A DNA stretch of 64,000 nt from Amphiura filiformis. Taxonomy: Eukaryota > Echinodermata > Ophiuroidea > Amphilepidida > Amphiuridae. Below, piece after piece: positions 32,734-42,986 of the stretch. The position numbers and the translations under genes were made by a program. Numbering within the stretch: position 1 is the first letter of the stretch; every line of letters begins with the position of its first letter. The notes under the pieces are model-generated. The model did no database searches. It was given only the letters and a program-made list of their open reading frames with translations, and was not told the origin of the DNA. The stretch is taken from the NCBI RefSeq assembly GCF_039555335.1, contig NW_027305510.1, positions 248,001 through 312,000 on the forward strand, written 5' to 3'.

Positions 32734-33984
32734 CACGGTTGTTTGATGGGATCATTTATTAATTTTTCAAGCAAAACATCGCGTACAACCAAATTTTAGG
32801 CTTTAACAGCTAAAAGTGATATCATGCTAAGGGGCTGGCATTTTCTTCGGAAGGGGGGGTCCCAAGAATACTGGGGGGGTCATAGAATTTTCAGACCAAA
32901 AATAGGGGGTTATAATTTTTTAACACCCAAAATAGGGGGTTATAGAATTATTTAGGGCTGGTGACTTAAAATTTTCACAGGCGCTGCCAGCGCATTCTTT
33001 AACTTCGGTCGAAATGTGCGTACAATCTATGCAAAATTTTTACACGCTCATGCGCCTTCTTTACACTTACAATAAAATTTTACAGCGCTCCACACACTTT
33101 CTTCACTTTAAAGTTTTGACGCGCTCCGCGCCTTAGTTCCGCAATGAATAATTTTTCTTGAGTCTGTGTAGTTGGAGGGGGTCATAAAATTTTTCGACCC
33201 ATGATAGGGGGTCGTAAAATTTTTGCCCGCTATAGGGGGTCATAAAAAATTGACTCGGTCACCGACATATTTGTGCCCCCCCTTCCGAAGAAAATGCCAG
33301 CCCCTAATGTATACAGATGCTTTTGAGTCATTCTCGACTTTAATAAAATTTCCTTCTTGCTTGTTTCACCTATTCCACACGGTTGTTTGATGTATACTAG
33401 CATTGGCTTCATTATTAAGAAAATGTAAACTATAGGTGGCGCTATTTATCATAAATGATATTTCTTAAATTGCAAGGGGTATGTAATCAATACTGCCATT
33501 AAAACAGGTGGAATAGGTAAAACAAGCAACAAAGAAATTTTATAAACCATATTTCATCAACAAATAAAATCAATTATTTGTATTAAAAGCCTGAAAGAGT
33601 AATTTCCAGTATCTAAATAGCGCCACCAATCTTGTCATAAATAGATACATTTTCTATCCAAAAAAGCTTTAAAACATGTTGTAAACAAAAAATGTTGTAA
33701 ACGATGGGAAATTAAAGTTGAAAATGACTCAAAAGCATCTGTATATATTAGCATGATATCACTTTTAGCTGTTTAAGCCTAAAATTTGGTTGTACATGAT
33801 GTTTTGTTTGAAAAACTAATAAATGATCCCATCAAACAACCGTGTCCAGCTGTTTTAATGGCAGTAGGCCTATTAATCACCTAACCCTTGCAAATAAAGA
33901 AATATTATTTAGGATAAATAGCGCCATCTATAGTTTGCATTTAGTTAATAATGAAGCCAATACTATATACAACAAACAACCGTG
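32734..33984. repeat. Interleaved inverted repeats A-B-A'-B'
   Basis: Arm A begins CACGGTTGTTTGATGGGATC (32734) and returns inverted ending 33844. Arm B begins CACGGTTGTTTGATGTATAC (33378) and returns inverted at 33846-33984. Both arms start with the same CACGGTTGTTTGATG. Arm A is interrupted by the MITE 32831-33304. Arm B contains GGTGGCGCTATTTATC, paired with GATAAATAGCGCCATC. No coding content. Confidence 0.82.
32831..33304. mobile_element. TAA-flanked MITE (PIF/Harbinger-like)
   Basis: GGGGCTGGCATTTTCTTCGG, AAGGGGGG and its exact inverse at the right end give nearly 30-bp perfect arms. TAA flanks both sides (32828-32830, 33305-33307). The interior repeats GGGGGTCATAAAATTTTT. It is inserted in arm A of the surrounding inverted repeat. 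Confidence 0.85.
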
Positions 33985-34249
33985 ACTTCCCCCTAAAAAC
34001 ACTTTTCGTCATTAGGTCAACAGATAACGCATTTCAATGTTAGCAAGGCGAATGTGGTAAATCTGTTGAAAACTATCGAAGCACTGGCGTCATTAGAATG
34101 AGCAATGGCCAATTTTCTTTAAATTGCAAATCTTATGCAAAAAGTTACTATTTTCGCCTGCTTTGACATACGGTTATAACATTTGGCACAAGGCCAGGCA
34201 GATCCAATATCGATTACACAATAAATTGAAGGTATCTATAAGTTAAAAT

Positions 34250-36650
34250 CAGAAACATTACTAGAAAATACATATAATCAATACAAAATAAAATAAAACA
34301 AAACATAAATTATGTGAACTGGTTAGAGGAGGTGGGACTGGGTGGCCAATTTGAAGGCCTGGAGGGAAGGAGCATTGATAATAGCTTCAGGGAGATAATT
34401 CCAGATGGAGGAGGCAAACGGATAAAATGATCTCTGGGACAATGAAAGCCGGCGGAAAGGAACTTGAACAGCGCGGGAATTGAGGTTTCGTAGACCGGGT
34501 CTGGGATGAGGCTGGAAAGGGTTGGGAGAAGAACAAAGATTGGCAACGATTTTAAATAAGTGACACAGAGAAGCAACATCACGACGCTTACTAAGAAGAG
34601 GCAGGTCGGAATCCAATAGAAGGTCCTCATGGGAGAGATTCCAAGACTAAAGAATGACACGACAGGCGAATCTTTGGGTAGACTCAAGACGGTTGGTAAG
34701 GGTTATGTTCAGAGGATGCCAAGTAGTACAACCATACTCCAGAATGGGGCGAACCAAGGCCAAGTACAAAGAACGACGGATGCTAAAAGATCTATGAATG
34801 AAGCCGATGATTTTGCGAGCTTTTCTGCATATGTTATCGATGTGAAGATTCCAGGAAATATATAAGCTTGTCAGACAGCCAGACAGCAAGCAATTTCGCA
34901 GATGACACACATTCAATAGGCAGGCTGTTACGAGTGAGATTGAGATCCGGAAAAGGGTCCTTCTTAGTGGAATTGACCATGCCTTTTGTTTTGGAGGAAT
35001 TGACAGAAAGGTGATTAAGGGAGAACCAAGAATGGATGGAATCAATGTCGGATTGGAAATCAACCAAGTCATCAGGAGCAGAGATAGGCTTGAAGAGAGC
35101 AGTATCGTCTGCATAAAGAACAAGAGAACTGTTTAAAGAAAAGGAAGAAAGACGCAATTCATTAACATAGACAAGAAACAACAGAACTCCAGAAAGCACA
35201 GGAACAGATTGTGAGTCCACACCACGGAACACGGATAGCAACCAACTGGGACCTGTTGGACAGGTAAGACCTGAACCAAGAGAGGAGTGGACCGGAAATA
35301 CCAACAGCTCTGAGTTTATGGAGCAGAGGGCTGTGGGGGACGCGGTCAAAGGCTTTGGATAGGTCAAAAAGAGCCATGGCGATGCTTTTGCGATCCTCAA
35401 GGTGATTGTACCATTCATAGAGAGCAGTTGAGAGTGCATCCGTGGTGGAAGACTTGGGTAAGAAACCAAACTGTCTGTTTGTGAGAATATTATTGTTGAT
35501 GAGATGCTGCAAAACCTGACTATGAATAACCTTTTCCAGAAGGTTACTGCAAATTGGTTGCAAAGAGATAGGTCTGTAGTTAGAGGCAGCGTGAGGATCC
35601 CCAGACTTGAAAACAGGGATCACTCGAGACAGTTTCCATGCATCAGGAATACGGCCAGTTATGAGACTCAAGTTGAAAATATCAGAAAGAATAGGCGAGA
35701 CAGTAACCACAGTATGTTTCAACATGAGGCTTGTGATTCCATCAATCCCAGCGACTGAGTTGTTGTTAAGCTTGGAGATTAAGGGGTGAATGTCATCGCT
35801 GGAACAACTGCAAAGAGAGATAAAGGAATAAACGTCATAATGGAGAGATGGAATGTCAGAAATATTGGAGTCATTGAAGCATTCGGAAAAGAAATTACCA
35901 AAAATATTGGCAATCTCAGCCGAAGTGGTACCAGAAGTGCCGTTATGGTGAACACTATCAGGAATTGGAGATTTACCTGACCTGGACTTGCAATAACTCC
36001 AAAAACGTTTGCTAGGAGAATCATTGTCAAGGAGATTGTCAAAGAAAGTTTGTTTAGCATACTTAAGTTCATTACCTAATTTGTTTCTGATAGTTTTGTA
36101 TTTGGCATAGAGTTCATCATTTTTTTTTTCCATTTTCTGAAAAGAATATGTTTCTTGCGACACATTTTTCGCAAGTCGCCATTTAACCAAGGAGGTGGAT
36201 CTTTTGATTTGCATGAGACGGTCTTTTGAGGGACACATTCCGTGATAACGTCAATGAAAAAAGAATGGAAATGATTCCATGCACTATCAACATCCTCCCC
36301 TTTGGTGAGTTGGTAAGTGGACAATATATAATTGGCCTTTTCCCAGTCGGCTTTGCTGTATTGCCAGATTTTGCGGCGTACAACGTCGGGTTTGGTTAGC
36401 TGAATATCAAGACTGCAGTGAATAACAGAATGATAACAAGCACCAACAGGAGGAAGGTGATTGACATTGGTAATCAAATCAGGATCATTACAATATATGT
36501 GATCAATGAGAGAGGGAGTAGTGATAAGTTGGGTCAGAGACAGATTGATGGAGGTTATGAGCAAACATAAAATCAGAGATATCATTGAACAGATGGCGGG
36601 ATTGGCCCAAGAGGTTGACATTGAAGTCACCTATGACAATAATCTTATGG
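34250..36650 (-). pseudogene. LINE (CR1/L2/jockey group), 5'-truncated and frameshifted
   Basis: Reading right to left: the last part of an APE-type endonuclease (VIGDFNVNLLG, PSLIDHIYCNDPDLI, 36650-36100) and a linker (YSFQKMEKKNDELYAKYKTI). The RT follows with FWSYCKSRSGKSPIPDSVHH, PVFKSGDPHAASNYRPISLQ, QFGFLPKSSTTDAL and LFDLSKAFDRVPHSPLLHKL (motif A). After a frame change come VLYADDTALFK (motif C) and the C-terminal SRAVQVPFRRLSLSQRSFYP region. There are at least three frameshifts. The 5' end stops at the endonuclease GDFN motif, a normal LINE truncation. The 3' tail is an A-rich run on the minus strand (about 34262-34310). Confidence 0.92.
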
Positions 36651-36789
36651 CTAGCTCCAATGGGCAAAAAGTATGATTATACACTTTTCATAATACATGA
36701 TTATGGTCGGCAATAAATTGCGGAATATTGTAGTTTTGACATGTTTGATATGGATATCTAGAGGCAAGTATTTAAGTCTTTTTATCTCA

Positions 36790-37042
36790 TTTGTTTGTTG
36801 CTCAACTCTCTTCACACGGGTGTCGACTGCAGACGACATGTTTCAATTTGTTTTAATTCAACAATTTCAGAAATGTAAATTTTCATGACCATATTTGGAA
36901 TCAGCATGAAAAATGCATTAAAATGAGTACAAACAAGCCTAGTATTGGTTCAGTAGTTCTTAAGATAGCTCTTAGATATTTTGACAAAAATCTCAAAACT
37001 TGGACTTTTTGTGTTGAGGCCTATGGCTAGCACGCAGAGCAT
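36790..37042. repeat. Dispersed repeat, copy 2
   Basis: From CTCAACTCTCTTCACACGGG, TGTCGACTGCAGACGACATG to CTATGGCTAGCACGCAGAGC. It matches 60528-60772 closely over about 240 bp, and its right half matches the arms at 7820-8028. Confidence 0.8.
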
Positions 37043-37044
37043 TA

Positions 37045-37271
37045 AAGAGGAAGCTCCGCCAGAGCAGTTCTTCTCGGGAAAACCAAACCTGCCTGGTTAT
37101 CAAATTAATCAGTGACAAGTGAATTTGCCAGGTGCTAATTGTTCTTTTAATGTTATTGCATTATAGCACCTGTCAAATTCAGAGATAACCTTATCACTGA
37201 TATATTTGACAACCAGGCAAGTTTGGTTCACCCCAGAACAACTATCCGGTACTCTGGTGGGGCTTCCTCTT
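37045..37271. mobile_element. TA-flanked MITE
   Basis: AAGAGGAAGCTCCGCCAGAG on the left mirrors CTCTGGTGGGGCTTCCTCTT on the right, with inner AACCAAACCTGCCTGGTTAT / CAACCAGGCAAGTTTGGTT also inverted. TA is on both sides. It abuts the end of the dispersed repeat at 37042. Confidence 0.75.
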
Positions 37272-38803
37272 TAAATGAAGTGTATCACGTGGTTTTTTTT
37301 TACAAAACCAACATAATTACCTCAAAAGTAAGCATAATAGCTAGGATAAAAACTTTTACTAACAGATCAGATGCCTATGAAGTCTGCTTTTTTTTTAAAT
37401 CTCGTCTATTCTTATAAATCAACAGATGTTACAATTCGAGGTGGTACTCAGTACAAATGACCATACGGTATATGTACCGCAAATAGATCATTTTCGGCCT
37501 TTTGGTATACCAATTACCTCGTTTCCTAGGTTAATTTTATACCAAACAATGTTTGACTTATTTTTGGTATATCGATGGGTCCATATTATATTGATTGTAG
37601 CCTGGTTCAATGCATATGTGCCACGGTTTTGGGGTACCTTTTCAGTAATTTTGGTATATCGATGCGTGGAGACCAATATGGGCCTTTGAGTGACAGTGTT
37701 ACTGACAAGGGTCCCCTTAACAGCAAAACATACGCGCCCTCTCCCCTCCCACCTCCGGAGTTCTGCCAGTGAAGGGAGTGGTATGGATCATGGGTTATTG
37801 TTACGAGTCGTACTTGACTCAAGGCCAAAATCACCTTTTACCCGAACTCACACGAATGCACAACACAAATACACTGTTTGATTAAGCTAACAAAATCTGA
37901 GTCTTTAATTAAAAGTTAAATATTATTGGTACATATAACAACAATTGCATATACAATAAAATCACACAATCACAGTTTTATTCTATCTGTACTTAACCAG
38001 CGGTCTTCTTGTTGGTGATCCTAGAGTTCTTGCAATGTTCTGGACGGCTAATGTATATATCCTTATTCACTTGTCCTACGAAAATCAGCGAAGTCCATTG
38101 TACACTTGCGTTTATAAATATCCTTGCGTATGAAATCCTCACACGAAAATGATGCTTCTTTCTCCAATAATATATCTCCTTGCGCTACTTTCTCCAAAAA
38201 TGGTGTTTCTTTCACCAATCGCTCTTTCTCCAGGGAACAGGCTTCTTCAACACTGCTCCGCTGTATTTGACAGATGTGTGGTTTTCATAAACCCAGCAAA
38301 CTCCAGCAATTCGACAGAAGAACTTTAATCCTTTGATGAGGAAGAGCACATTTGTGTACTCATAAATCTCCTTCGTTGCTGTATTAAAATAGCAAAATTA
38401 TTGACTATGTAAACTGGTTAAAATATACTTCTTTTTTGAAGCACGAAACACCAACACACCCGTGTGGAGTTTTACAATCTCCCATGACATCAGCAAACTC
38501 CCGCTCTCACATTTTATACTCCCAATCTCTTAATAGACCATTCTGTCACATTTACTTCCTGGGGGACTTTCCAAAATGATCTCCTTTTCACAATCCAAGG
38601 GATTTTCTCAAGATTAATTATACACATTAACCTTTCTCATTACATCGCTTCGTGGGTTTATGACTTAAAACATCAACTCTTGCAAGTGCAAGGGGGTTTC
38701 CCATCTCATGAAATACGTTCAGCTTGTAAACAAAGCTAAATAATTGAATTAAATTACTTTAAATTGAATTAAATTGAATTAAATTAATCAACAAAAATTC
38801 ACT
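37272..38803. other. Unassigned region upstream of a LINE
   Basis: No convincing coding frame. GGTATATCGATG occurs twice near 37567 and 37652. AAATTGAATT repeats just before 38800. The right part may be LINE 5' UTR. Confidence 0.35.
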
Positions 38804-39394
38804 CATGAAGCCAAAGTGTGGGCTTTCCAATCTAGCAAATTGCCACACTTATTGATCCTCCTCCTATTGGGCGGTCAGGTTGAAATGAATCCTGGACCCT
38901 TATCAAATTCAATTAAGAACTCTGAGGCACCTGCGAGTTGCGGCATCTGTGACAATGAAGTCACAAATAATACTTGGTATCACCAACACTGTGCAAGCAT
39001 TTCCGACAACACTTATTACAACATCCTCCCAAGAGACCGTGTTTCATGGATCGGCTGCCTTTGTGGGCTCCCAAATTATGGCCCAGTGTCATCCTTTTGT
39101 GAGAGTTTCAGTTTTGAAAGCCAAAATAGCTTCCAAACCCTTGCCACTGATTGTGCCACCAACTTGTCACTTGACCCTGATTTGACCATTGATCTTGAAA
39201 ATGCAAAACCGTCTTGTACCTCAACTCCAAAGAAAGTGCCCCCAAAGAGAGCACAGCAACACAGAAACAAAAAGCACAAACTTAAAGCCATTATTATCAA
39301 CTGCGATGGCCTGAAAGGTCAGAAAAAACAAGCTGCTTTCCGTGCAGTAGTTGAAAACACTGATCCAGATATATCATCATGGGTTGTGATGTGA
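38804..39394 (+). pseudogene. LINE N-terminus: 2A-like motif, PHD finger, endonuclease start
   Basis: The frame read from 38816 has a hydrophobic run LPHLLILLLLGG followed at once by QVEMNPGP (38876-38899). This closely resembles the 2A recoding motif D-V-E-x-N-P-G-P, with Q for D. A PHD-type zinc finger follows (CGICDNEVTNN, WYHQHCASI, WIGCLCGLPN). Then comes the first strand of an APE endonuclease (KAIIINCDGLKGQKKQA). Near 39370 the frame shifts. An ATG at 38805 is in another frame, so the true N-terminus is disrupted or lies elsewhere. 2A motifs at the N-terminus of CR1-group LINEs are known from sea urchin and amphioxus. Confidence 0.8.
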
Positions 39395-41971
39395 GAGTAA
39401 GATAGATGGTTCCATTGCTACCTACTCTATTTTCCCTCAACATTACAACATTATCCGTAAAGACAGAAACTGCAATGGGGGCGGTGTTTTCTTGGCCATT
39501 AGAAATACTCTTATCTTCACTAAGCTACCAGAGCTAGATTCCAACAGTGAGATAATATGGGCCAACCTCCAATTTGCAAATGCAAAATCTATCCACCTTG
39601 CCAGCTATTACAGAACTCCAAATGCAGGCTCAGCCTCTGTTGAAAATTTGAATACATCCCTCTCAAGTCTGTTTTCTAAACACCCTCGCCAAGTTCCCAA
39701 TTTAATAATTGGCGGTGATTGTAACTTTGGTGACATAGACTGGGACACTTGGACACCAACTAAACAAAGAACAAAATCCATCCATGAAAAATTCCTACAA
39801 TTGTTGATGGAAAACTCCCTGGTGCAGCTAGTTCGTGTAGTTACTCGCCCTGCATCAAACAGCACCTTGGATTTAATCATTACATCACATCAGAATCTTG
39901 TGAGCAACATAGAAGCACTTCCTGGTATCTCAGACCACTTGGTTGTTGCTTTTAGTATTGAAATGAAACCCCACCACTGTGTCAAACCTTAGCGCAAGAT
40001 ATTTCTCTTCAAAAAAGCTAACAATGACTTGCTAAAAGAAGATGTTTCTAAACTCACGGAAGAATTCCTTGCGTCAAATCCTGAAAATAATAGTGTGAAC
40101 TCAAACTGGACCTATATCAAGCAAAAGCTCACTGAGCTTATGTATAAGCATGTCCCTTCCAAACTGTCTAGTAATAAGCACCATCTACCATGGAAAACTC
40201 CCTGGTGCAGCTAGTTCGTGTAGTTACTCGCCCTGCATCAAACAGCACCTTGGATTTAATCATTACATCACATCAGAATCTTGTGAGCAACATAGAAGCA
40301 CTTCCTGGTATCTCAGACCACTTGGTTGTTGCTTTTAGTATTGAAATGAAACCCCACCACTGTGTCAAACCTTAGCGCAAGATATTTCTCTTCAAAAAAG
40401 CTAACAATGACTTGCTAAAAGAAGATGTTTCTAAACTCACGGAAGAATTCCTTGCGTCAAATCCTGAAAATAATAGTGTGAACTCAAACTGGACCTATAT
40501 CAAGCAAAAGCTCACTGAGCTTATGTATAAGCATGTCCCTTCCAAACTGTCTAGTAATAAGCACCATCTACCATGGAATAATCAATCCCTTAAGAGACAG
40601 AAGCGCAAGCGGGATAAACTATTTAGAAAAGCTCGTAAATCCAACTCCTCCCATGCATGGGCAGCCTACAAAAATCTTCGCAAGAAAGTCACCAAATCTG
40701 TTCGGCACTCACATACAAAGTACCTGAACGAGGTTGTCGGAGGTTCTTTACAAGAAAACCCTAAGACATTTTGGTCTTATGTTCGCCTCATGAAAACCGA
40801 AAACATCAGCATCCCTCCTTTGAAATTTGATGGCAAATTGCATGCCACTGATAGAGCCAAAGCGTCTGCCTTAAACTCTCAGTTCAAATCTCTGTTGAAC
40901 GTTGAATCTCCAGTTGACATACCTAGCAAAGGTCCCTCTCCGTATCCAGACATCAGTTGCCTTGATATAGGAGTGGAAGGTGTTGCTAAGCAGTTAAACA
41001 ACATCAACCCAAACAAGGCCGGTGGCCCGGATGAGCTTCCAGCAAGACTTCTAAAGACCGTAGCATTTCAGATAGCACCAGCAATGCAGTTCTTAGCAGT
41101 CATACAACCAGGGCTGTGTTCCTGAAGACTGGACCAAAGCCATTGTCACAGCCATCCACAAGAAAGGACCAAAATCCAACCCGGGTAATTATCGGCCCAT
41201 CTCCCTTACATGCTTAGTGTGCAAGGTAATGGAACACGTTGTTTTAAGTCACATGTCAAAACACCTAGCAGATCATCGTATTCTTCTTGACTCTCAGCAT
41301 GGATTTCGAGAAAAACTGTCCACGCAAACACAGCTTATATCTTCAGTTCATGAATGGGCATCAACTCTAAATCGCCGGGGTCAGACCGACTTGGTCTTGC
41401 TAGATTTTAGCGAGGCCTTTGACCTGGTGCCACATCATAGACTTGCTGCAAAATTGGATTTTATGGCATCCGTGGACCAACCCTGAAATGGATAACAGCC
41501 TTCCTCAGTGAAAGACAACAGGCGGTGGCAGTCAATGGTAGTCTCTCGTCATGGGAACAAGTCACATCTGGTGTCCCACAAGGCTCAGTTTTGGGACCGG
41601 CGCTATTTCTCTTGTATATAAACGATATAAATCAACATCTCCAGTCCAACATTCGCCTTTTTGCTGATGACAGCATTGTGTTCAAAGAAATCGCCTCTCC
41701 ATCTGATCATAACATCCTCCAGCAAGATCTTGAAACTCTGGCTACCTGGGCCGATACATGGCTTATGTCCTTCAATGTTGGGAAATGTGCCATCATGTCA
41801 GTGACCCTGAAGAAAAAACCCAGCCTCTTCCGATATTCCATCAATGGAGAAGAGCTGCAGAGAGTTTCACAGCACGATTATCTCGGCATCACCATTTCTG
41901 ACAATTTGAATTGGACAGCCCATTGCCAAAAGACTGCAGCCAAAGCAAGTCGCACCCTTGGTATGTTTTAA
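39395..41971 (+). pseudogene. LINE endonuclease and RT, broken, 3'-truncated
   Basis: Endonuclease: KDRNCNGGGVFLAIRNTLIF, LASYYRTPN, LIIGGDCNFGDIDWDTW and LDLIITSHQNLVSNIEALPG. RT: FWSYVRLMKTENISIPPLKF, NPGNYRPISLTCLVCKVMEH, DSQHGFREKLSTQTQL, LVLLDFSEAFDLVPHHRLAA (motif A), SGVPQGSVLGPALFLLYIND and IRLFADDSIVFKE (motif C, FADD). Breaks: an in-frame TAG after HCVKP, frame changes near 41098 and 41462, and an exact 383-bp tandem duplication (39807-40572). The RT ends abruptly near 41970 after ASRTLGM. Clade: CR1/L2/Crack-like by PHD plus APE plus RT layout. Confidence 0.92.
39807..40577. repeat. Exact 383-bp tandem duplication inside the LINE
   Basis: The segment starting ATGGAAAACTCCCTGGTGCA at 39807 begins again at 40190. 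I see no differences between copies. ATGGAA is present at both original borders, a 6-bp microhomology. 383 is not divisible by three, so the copy also breaks the frame. Confidence 0.93.
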
Positions 41972-42390
41972 GACAATTACATTATCATACATAGAAACAC
42001 AATTTTGAAACATAGCATCAATCCTATCAGTACAGGTATTCAGCTTTAGCATCTGGAACACGATAAACAGTACCAACTAAGATGGGGTTTGCTGTGAGGA
42101 AGACATATTTCAACCCAAAGTGCTTCAACATCATTGATAAGAAGATTGCTTTTTTCAACAAAGGTTAAATTATCCTTAATGTAAATTACATTTCCCCCAT
42201 GGTTTTCATTTTTCCTGTCTATTCTACACAAATTATAACCATTAATTTCAATTTCAGAATTATCAATACCATTTGTAAGCCAAGTTTCATTGAGTGACAA
42301 CAAATCAATATTATTATCATGAAGAAGAATGTCAATATACTCAACTTTGTTTTTTAAACTCTGAACGTCGTCGAAGGGGGTTAGTGCCAT
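41972..42390 (-). pseudogene. LINE endonuclease fragment, opposite strand
   Basis: Right to left: SLKNKVEYIDILLHDNNIDL, LSLNETWLTNGIDNSEIEIN (catalytic Glu in NETW), GYNLCRIDRKNENHGGNVIY and VEALWVEICLPHSKP. After a frame change near 42085 comes RIDAMFQNCVSMYDNVIVLK. It is the front half of an APE endonuclease from another LINE, lost at the point where GDFN would follow. It meets the plus-strand LINE head-on at about 41970. Confidence 0.88.
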
Positions 42391-42920
42391 TTTTTAGGCG
42401 CTCTTGACACATAATTTTCTCAAATTTTTGGGTCCGTTTTTTGCCCAGTGGGGTTTGACGCAAGATTTCTCTATAAATTCGGTGTGCCTAAAGCACTCGA
42501 TTTTTTCAGTAAATTCGTGTCATTTCTGCAGTGCAGGCTTTTGTTTTATGAAGAATTTCTATAATCGTCGAGGGGTCTTACTGTCATTTTTCAGACTGCT
42601 CGTTGCACGCAGTTTTTTCAAATTTTTGGGTCCGTTTTTAGCCCATTGGCTTTTGACACGAGATTTCCCTATAAACCTCGTGTGGCTAAAAAGCATTCGA
42701 TTTTCAGCAAATTTGGTGCTTTTTTGATACTGGCTTCAGAACGTCGCTCAAAAGCCTTCATCATTTTTAGGCGCTCTTGACACACAATTTTCTCAAATTT
42801 TTGGGTCAGTTTTTTTGCCCAGTGGCTTTTTGACACGAGATTTCCATATAAATTTGGTGTGGCTAAAAGCACTCGATTTTTTCAGCAAATTCGGTGCTTT
42901 TGATACTGGCTTAAGAATTT
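42391..42920. repeat. Three tandem repeats of about 187 bp upstream of the replicase
   Basis: Copies start near 42391, 42582 and 42762. Shared blocks: TAGGCGCTCTTGACACA, TTTTCTCAAATTTTTGGGTC, CGTTTTTTGCCCAGTGG, TTTGACACGAGATTTCC, TATAAATTCGGTGTGGCTAA, AGCACTCGATTTTTTCAGCA. The last copy ends about 70 bp before the ATG at 42987. They may be promoter or subterminal repeats of the replicase element. Confidence 0.85.
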
Positions 42921-42986
42921 GACGCCTTTGAAAATAAAAAGAAATCGATTTAAAAATTTTGCGCTTTTGAAAAAGCTTGAAATAAA

